Shown here piece after piece: positions 36,401-45,400 of a DNA stretch of 64,000 bases; the first letter of the stretch is position 1; each line of letters begins with the position of its first letter. The DNA is taken from NCBI RefSeq assembly GCF_037042905.1, contig NC_087261.1:15536917-15600916 (forward strand), given 5' to 3'. Source of the DNA: Lytechinus pictus (taxonomy: Eukaryota; Echinodermata; Echinoidea; Temnopleuroida; Toxopneustidae). Position numbers and translations under genes: made by a program. Under the pieces are notes generated by a model that saw nothing but the letters and a program-made list of their open reading frames with translations, did no database searches and was not told the origin of the DNA.

Positions 36401-39400
36401 TACCGGAAAAAAAAAGGATAGGGATAAGGGTGAAATATGTTATTTTCCGAATATTTGTCAAAATTTATCACAAACTTGGATTTTTGTAATAAAAATGTCG
36501 AAATTTTTGCTTGCTCGCTTCGCTTGCTGGCAACGTTTTATTAATTTTACGCGATACGCCAAATCGAGCCCCCTCAAAATATTTGGTTCAATACGCCACT
36601 GATTATCCTCGCTTATACTGCTTACAACTGTTCTTCGGAAAAGGATGCTGTTGAATATCAAGATATATATATATATATACACTGTAAAAAATGAAGTGCT
36701 AATTTAGCACTTAAAGTGCTTGTATAGTGACTGCACTACGAGTGCTGATTTTCTAGTTTAAATTTGAACTAAAAAGTCAGCACTCGTAGTGCAGTCACTA
36801 TGCAAGCACTGTAAGTGCTAAGTTAGCACTTCATTTTTTACAGTGTATTTACTTTAAACATGATGAAAATACTTGGTATCTTAAATACATATTATTCAAC
36901 AGTAAATTCAGGTTCTGGACACCGCTTAACATAAACTTTCAGATGAGGATGTCATTTTCCTCTTAACCCTCTACGATGACTATACCTTGTCTAAAATAAG
37001 CTCTATATAATCTGGTGATATACACTACTCAAAAAAAGTTAAGGACCACTTTTTAAAACGTACATAAAGATTTTATACAAGGTGTTTTATTTCTGGAAAT
37101 ACCTCAGTACAACTGTCCTAAATGTCCTTAAACACGCTGTAATCAATTTCACGCATGGGTGGTTTCAGTTGCACAATGTCTCTCGCATCACTGCACATCC
37201 TGAAAAGTGGGCCCCGAGGGGTATCAGCTACCGACATGAAGTGGTAAAAACGAATGTCTGAGTGTCTTTCAGGCAGTTCAGTAACGAGTGTGACCACCTC
37301 CTGCAGCAATAACGGCTTCACAGCGCTGTCTCATGGAGCTGATGAGGCGATTGATGTCTCTGACGTCCAGTGCATCCCATGCAGCCTCCAGAGCCACACC
37401 CAGCTGCTGCAGTCCAAGTGGATGGGCTTCGAGCTGGTCGAGACTCCTCCCCATCATGTCCCAGACGTGCTCTATCGGGTTTAAGTCCGGGGACCTCGCT
37501 GGCCACTCCATACGCTCAATCCCCTGGCCCTCAAGGAACTCGGTCACCACCCTAGCTCGGTGGGCACGGGCATTGTCATCCATGAAAATGATGTTTTGTC
37601 CCACATTTTCTGCAAATGGCACCACTATAGGTTCAAGGACCTCATCCCTGTACCTCACTCCTGTCATTGCTCCCCCTGGGACCACGTAGAGACGAGTACG
37701 GTTGGCGTAGGTGATGCCTCCCCACACCATGACGCTGCCTCCCCCATAACGGTCATGTTCTGCAATACAGGGGTCTGCAAATCTCTCTCCTGGTCGCCTC
37801 CAGACTCTCGAACGTCCATCATTGTGGTCAAGGGAAAATCTGCTCTCATCTGTGAACAGAACTCTACGCCATTGCTGTCTGGTCCATCTGACATGCTCCC
37901 GGGCCCAGTTGAGACGAATTCTTCTGTGAGCAGGGGTGAGTGGGACACACTGAGCTGATGGGCGTGTCACACAGTGTCATTAGCAGAGCAAATCAAAGAC
38001 ACCGAGAGACAGGGCTATACTCCGAGAGACCCCGCAGTGGCCGACCAGTTTCGACAACCCCTATAGATGATCGCTACTTGACGAATCTCAGCCTCCGCAA
38101 CCGCTTTCACAGTGCACGCCGCCTCAACAATGACTTCGCTGCAGCAACTGGAGTGATTGTTTCCACTCAAACAATCCGTAACCGACTTCACAGAGCCAAT
38201 ATGCATGCCAGACGGCCAGCTCAGTGTGTCCCACTCACCCCTGCTCACAGAAGAATTCGTCTCAACTGGGCCCGGGAGCATGTCATATGGACCAGACAGC
38301 AATGGCGTAGAGTTCTGTTCACAGATGAGAGCAGATTATCCCTTGACCACAATGATGGACGTTCGAGAGTCTGGAGGCGACCAGGAGAGAGATTTGCAGA
38401 CCCCTGTATTGCAGAACATGACCGTTATGGGGGAGGCAGCGTCATGGTGTGGGGAGGCATCACCTACGCCAACCGTACTCGTCTCTACGTGGTCCCAGGG
38501 GGAGCAATGACAGGAGTGAGGTACAGGGATGAGGTCCTTGAACCTATAGTGGTGCCATTTGCAGAAAATGTGGGACAAAACATCATTTTCATGGATGACA
38601 ATGCCCGTGCCCACCGAGCTAGGGTGGTGACCGAGTTCCTTGAGGGCCAGGGGATTGAGCGTATGGAGTGGCCAGCGAGATCCCCGGACTTAAACCCGAT
38701 AGAGCACGTCTGGGACATGATGGGGAGGAGTCTCGACCAGCTCGAAGCCCATCCACTTGGACTGCAGCAGCTGGGTGTGGCTCTGGAGGCTGCATGGGAT
38801 GCACTGGACGTCAGAGACATCAATCGCCTCATCAGCTCCATGAGACAGCGCTGTGAAGCCGTTATTGCTGCAGGAAGTGGTCACACTCGTTACTGAACTG
38901 CCTGAAAGACACTCAGACATTCGTTTTTACCACTTCATGTCGGTAGCTGATACCCCTCGGGGCCCACTTTTCAGGATGTGCAGTGATGCGAGAGACATTG
39001 TGCAACTGAAACCACCCATGCGTGAAATTGATTACAGCGTGTTTAAGGACATTTAGGACAGTTGTACTGAGGTATTTCCAGAAATAAAACACCTTGTATA
39101 AAATCTTTATGTACGTTTTAAAAAGTGGTCCTTAACTTTTTTTGAGTAGTGTATCTAAACTCTGTTCTAGCACTATATATTAATTCTAGCCCTATGAAAT
39201 TGTCATCCTTGTTACTTCTATCCCCGAGATGGGACTATTTGTCGGCTCGGCCATGTCTGCTTGTAAGTTTGGACCTTTTTTTTTTTTTTAGGGTGGTACA
39301 GCAACGGAAAGTCCCATATGTCAGGGGATAGTATTAATTACCACGCATTTTTTAAGGCAAAAGATGAATATTCTAAAGATAAATCCCGGGGGGGGGGGCA

Positions 39401-42400
39401 CTCAGTATATAATGCATAGTGGGTATGTGCCGCGGAGGGGACCCCCATTTTTACACTCAAATTTCCGTTCCAAGGCATAGCATTTTTGTCTTTTTGAGAA
39501 AAAGAACAAAGAAAGCCGCTCCAAGGCATAGCATTTCCTTCTTATCGAGAAAAAAAGAGAAAGAAATCCGTTCCAAAGCTTCGCATATTTTTCGTTACGC
39601 CGTTCCGGTCGCATTGATCTGCTACAAGGAGCTGCAATTTTGGTGAAAAGCGGCCGTAGAGCGCTTTTCGACCATCGCCTCTAAGCGCGAGCGCACCCGG
39701 TGGAGGCCACGCTAGCTGCGTCATGCACGATTGCCCGTTCCATAGGGATGCATACGCACTCACAGAGATACGGAGATCCGTTCCGAGGACCCCCGTTTTC
39801 ACAAACATCTGTAGTTCCGAAGCCCGTTCCGAGGACCCTCCTTTGTACAATAAGCCCGCTCCAAGGCCCCCGTTTTTTGCCTCGCCCGCGGCACACCCCT
39901 ACCACTTTTTTGGTCGAGTGCCCCCCCCCCGGGAGATAAATATATATTTATATTCTTCATTTATATAAATTAGCTATCCGTCAATCAGATGAAAGGGCTC
40001 GCAGTAGCTTATAACAGTAGTTGGTGAATATCACTTACTATTTGTTTCATGGAAACATGTTCCCCCAGGTATTGGTAAGCGCCGGTCGGACAATAGGAAA
40101 CGCCGATTAACGCCAAAGCCAAAATGACGTCAACAAAGGGATTTGAATGCAATATCAATCCCTTGGATGGCGAGACACATAGATGATCAAACATTCGATG
40201 ATAGCTGGAATATTATTGTCAAATCTTTCTGGAAAATCGGGGGAAGGGGTATCATATAATGTGAAAAGAAACTGGAATCCTCATCGACTGGGTATGGAGG
40301 GAGATGTCTAAGTCTTCACCAAAGTAACCCAAAGAACATAAATATTCTTTGATCATATGCCAGAGTACATATCAATCTTTCTTTCTTGATGTATAGATAT
40401 TGAAATGAAATTAACGTATTTCACATTTTCAACACACACACCCACATACAAAGCATAAGCAACATACAAATAACTTTACAGGCATACAGGTATGGCTGTA
40501 AGTTTCTAACACTTGTGACAAGAGCCACTTTGAATGATCATTTTTTGGCACGGTTTGTGATGAAATGAGTTTCACAAATTTGATTCGTCATGAGGTTACG
40601 CAGATTTGGTACAGTGGCATTTTAAAGTCCTAAATCCCCGGCACAAAAAGCTATTGAATTAAAAATATTGGCATGTTCAATACTTTGGTGTTAGGTAGCG
40701 ATCTATTATTGGACAATCATTAGAATAAGGAAATGATGATTAAGTGATTTACTTATTGTAATAGTATACATCGCAATGAGTACGTGCCAATTCGATATGT
40801 TTAAAAAGTCAGAAATTGTTACATCAGTTGGCTATATATCAAATTACAAGGTAGCACATCCTACATGGCAAAGGGGCATGTAAAGGGGGCTTGATAACAA
40901 ATGAATTTTTCGATAGTACATAACTGTAACCTTCACGAAAGATTATATATACAATTGAATTAGGAGGCAAATCAAAATATCATGTCATGTATATGTCTTT
41001 AAATTACACACGCACACCCATGTATATAATGTGTGTGTGACTAGGCTATGGGTATCACCTAGCAGACATATCCCACCTTTTTAGAGTGTGTAAAAGGATA
41101 ATTTTAACTCAAATCTAATTGAAATAATTTACTATATTGAATTGATTTATACCCTCTCACATGTATTTACATACATACGTCTACTTTTTATGCAGTTACA
41201 TTTAAACTGTAGATTCAGTATTCGACAATGTGAACTTTTGGATTTTTAATATTTATTTCATGTTCCGACATTTTGAATGTATGCTATTGTTTTAAACTGT
41301 GCATGCTTTTGATTTATTTTGAGGGCACCCATCATCGATCAACCTGTTGAATCCAGTCTTTCTTGTCGAAAATTACATTAAAAATGAATAACACATAATA
41401 AGATGAATAATCGAAACTAAATAGATATATAGATAATAAAGAAATATAAAGTAAACAAACAAATAAACAAATGAGTAAATACTGAAATATGAATAAATAA
41501 GAAACTAATTAATTGATTAAAATGTGGAAAAATTCGTTCAAAACTCAAAACAAAGTCTTTTTCGAAACTATCAAGACTTTTCATTTGACAATGTCAAGTG
41601 TGCGTGGATATCAGGCAGGTTATAACATTCTTGGGATCGAGTTCATGAGGAGTTCTCCTCTCATGACGCAGTGAAACCTGAAGTGAACATAAAAATGGGT
41701 GATTGCACAGCCACAACAGGCATCACTGTTTGATAACGTTAATACTGTCAAGCAAGTCAAGTGTGTGTTGCCAGGCATTTTGTTTAAAATTAGCAGGTCA
41801 TTGAGAATCTTCTCACGCTAAAGCAAAAGTGAACGTTTCCCGACAAATGACTTGCCATCAGCCCCGCTATCAGCACCAAATGTAAGACCTTCTGACGGTC
41901 ATTAAATTGGGTCCTGCAAACTAGACGTCAACGACCTTTTTCATGTTAATAATTTTAGTATTTGTCTTAATCAGTTGATTTACATGGTTTCTAGTTTGTT
42001 TTCTGTTTTACTTTTGCCTGTTTGTTTGGGGTTTCTTGAGTTATAAAATTCGATTTCATTAATTTTGTCCATACTTATTTAGGTGTGACCTTTCAATCCT
42101 TCCTTTGAAGTAGCCAACAGTTATACACACACACACACACACACACTGTTAGCAGAGTCTCGAGAACACCTGTAATCTTACTGCACTGTGTAATCTTACA
42201 TGCATTTGTGTAAAATTACAGAAAATAATTATTTGGTGTATGTAACCTTACAAATTTATTGTAATAAAACCGTTTTTCCCTTTTTTTTAAACAGACCTGT
42301 TCCGTAAAATCTTAGAATTTTTTTAGAAATCTTTCCCGTTACAACAATTTACAGAGTGATATGGTTATTTTTTTCTGTAAAATCTGGGTTTTTTTCTGTA

Positions 42401-45400
42401 AAATCTTCTCTTTTTTTCCAACAGTGTATGTATACAGGACCGTGTCTAGTCCCTCAGACGACGAAAACTATGGGATTAATATGGCATTAGAACAATGCAA
42501 GGTGTCCCTGAAAGAGGAGCCATGGCCTCAGACCTGTCAAGAAAACGGTGAGCTCAAAATAAAACAATGATGAGGGAGGCGGTTTTCAATTTATTTCCTG
42601 AAATAGGTAGGCCTGCTAAACCACAACCCTCTATGAACATAGAACATGGTGATTGCTACATGCAAACCCACATCTACGGTTGGCAACATCGACTATGTCA
42701 ACCTTGGCCTTGGTTTCTGTATGTAACTAGTGGTGTAATGAGCAAAAAATTGACGGCGGACAACATTGTATGGGGCAAACATCAAAACATTCTGTAAAAC
42801 TGCGTGCGAGCGAGCGAAAGTTTTGGCCCTTTTGGAATGAAATAATTGCTTGGGGTTTTTCGGATAGATTTTGACAAAGTGTTTTTAAAGAAATTAAATC
42901 ATGTTTTACCATTTCTCTTTAATTTTTCTTCCTCTTTATATTGGTCGTTGTGCCTTGTGTCCAATGCGTTATGGAATGTACATTTGCAGAATATACAGTA
43001 TATAGTGTCATATAGGCCCTACCTGAACATTGTAAGATTAGGTTGATATTATTTTATTATGAAATATAAAGTGTGTGTTATCGGGAATTACAATATCAAC
43101 TTATTAGGTTATCATGGTTATATTAGCTTTTACTAAGCTCATAAAACGTAGCCTTACATGTATTTGCTTTATACGATATGTTACGTTACTTACAACCACG
43201 TTAAACCCGAACCTCGCAATGTACACAGATATATATAAAACAAAATAACTATATACTCTACAGGGCAAATTATCTCTTCCTCTCATTCAATCGCACTAAT
43301 TAGAGAGCAAATTGAAAGCTGTCAACGTTTCAGAACAGTATATTTCCCGGCAATTATCACATTACTGCCCGCAGCTCCTTTTCATGGCGGTAATATGGTT
43401 TCCTTCATCTCTTGCAAACCCAAACGAGGTTTAATCCTCTTAATTACCAAAGTTAAAGGAACCTTGAACCTTATTATGCAGCTGCAGGTGTGCCAATTTA
43501 TCCGTACGTCAGTACCGTAAATTTGTTTGTTTTGAGCCCATTTAGCGCTAATGAACAAGTAGTAATTAGATCTTTTGTTTTGCCCGAGCATGTGAGATAA
43601 TTGCATATTATTAACCCATCGAAAATAATTGCACTTCTCTCTCTAAAAAAAAGGGGGAATTTTCATTTTTTTTGGTTTTGTTCCAAAGGCAATAAAAAAG
43701 GAGTAGATTTGTTTCCTCTACGACAACACAGATTTACCCCACTCTCTTGTGTCTGGTGTGATACCGCTTCTTTCTTGAGTTGTATATTAAAAAAAATATA
43801 AAGCAACTTGAGTTAAGTTACCAGGTGAAGGTAGAATCTAGGCTTAGCTAATATTTCATTATTTAGTTTAAAACAACCACCAAAAAAACTTGATAGATGA
43901 CATGAGCACCGAGCTTTCTTACGGAAAAATATGTATGATTAGACATTTCAGTTTGCATATTCTTTTCGTTTTGCGACCTTCACGCGCTCATTATAACTTC
44001 CGAAAAGTAATTGCAGGAACAGTTTATTATCTGTAAGGTTTGCAAAATGGTGATGATTTAAAATGTTAGCAAAAGAAGTTGCAGAATACTTTATTATCCA
44101 TGGCAGTAAAAAAAAAAGGAACATTTATCTTGTTTTTATTGTTCATTATTGTCGAAAAGTCAAATCAATAAAAGCAATGATTATGGCCAATGGTGACGAC
44201 GATTGTTGATGGGGATGATAACTAAAGCGGTGCCCCACTTCCCCTACAAAGTCTATTTCTGCCATTAGTAATATTACTACTGCTACATGACTGCTACTAC
44301 TATACTCCTCTTCTACTACTACCGGACTGATACTTCCAGTGCTGCTAAAACTTCTACTAATACTACTTCTACTACTTCTACTACTACTATTTCTGTTAGA
44401 ATCATACTTATGCATTATACTGCTGTTATTTTTTCACAACGGTACAATACTATGACTTCTACAGCGATTACTACCATCGAGCATGTCGAGAATTATATAG
44501 GACATACATGTATATGTTTATATACCACTAATACTACATTATAAAATAATCCACCATGATCGTAACTAAAGAATGAGTGCAAATTCATGTTAACATGTCC
44601 ATTCGCAAATGGTAATTATTGTTTGTTTATTTATTTATTTATTTATTATTCGGCACTTCAAACATATTCAAGTTTACAAAAGCAATATCAATCATTACAT
44701 ACAAAATTATAAATGTACGTGCAATATTTAATAGCAGTTTGCCCAGTGCATCAGTTGGTGGCCCGGCCAGGGAAGAGGAGAGCAAACTTAATCACTGTGA
44801 CCAGATGGTCCCTCCGCCCAACCAACTGATGCACTGGGAATACTGGTAAAATATAGCATGAAGAAAAATACAATAATTGCGGGGATTATGATACATAATA
44901 AAGGCAAAAAATAAATATTATGCCTTTATAAAAAAGGAAAAAATATATATATTCAAGATAGAAAATCATAAATTAGAAATACAATGTCATGAAACAAAAT
45001 TGTTCCCTAATTTTCCTTTTTTTGTGACTACGCAGGGGCCGTGGAAGCGGGGGGGGGGGGGGGGCTTCAACCCCCCACTTTTTTCCAAAACCATGTACAA
45101 AAACGTAAAAATTACCATATGATTGTGATTTTTGCATGGTCAGCCCCCCCCCCCCACTTTGAAATCCGTTCCGCGGCCCCTGCTACAGGTATTTCCTGCA
45201 TTCTTTTCCCGAATGAACCCCTTCCTTTCTACTTCTCATTTTCAATCCCCTAAAAAAAAAGCGAATTAGTCTATAATTCAAGGCATAGGCCTTCATGTAT
45301 GCTGTATCTATTAATTGTAAACGTTTCATGTTTCATGCATTCAAATAGATATGCGATGGCCGTAATATAGATCATGATCCACGATAAGATCGAGACGTGG

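Larger units (their letters stand above)
37023..39151. mobile_element. Palindromic Tc1/mariner composite
   Basis: Two near-identical 935-bp arms in inverted orientation, 37023-37957 and 38217-39151, flank a 259-bp centre. Both outer ends are the same Tc1-type terminus (CACTACTCAAAAAAAGTTAA and complement), each next to TA. Both arms encode the transposase C-terminal part, and the centre adds more N-terminal sequence to the right copy only. The shared terminus at both ends could let a transposase move the composite as one unit. Confidence 0.9.
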
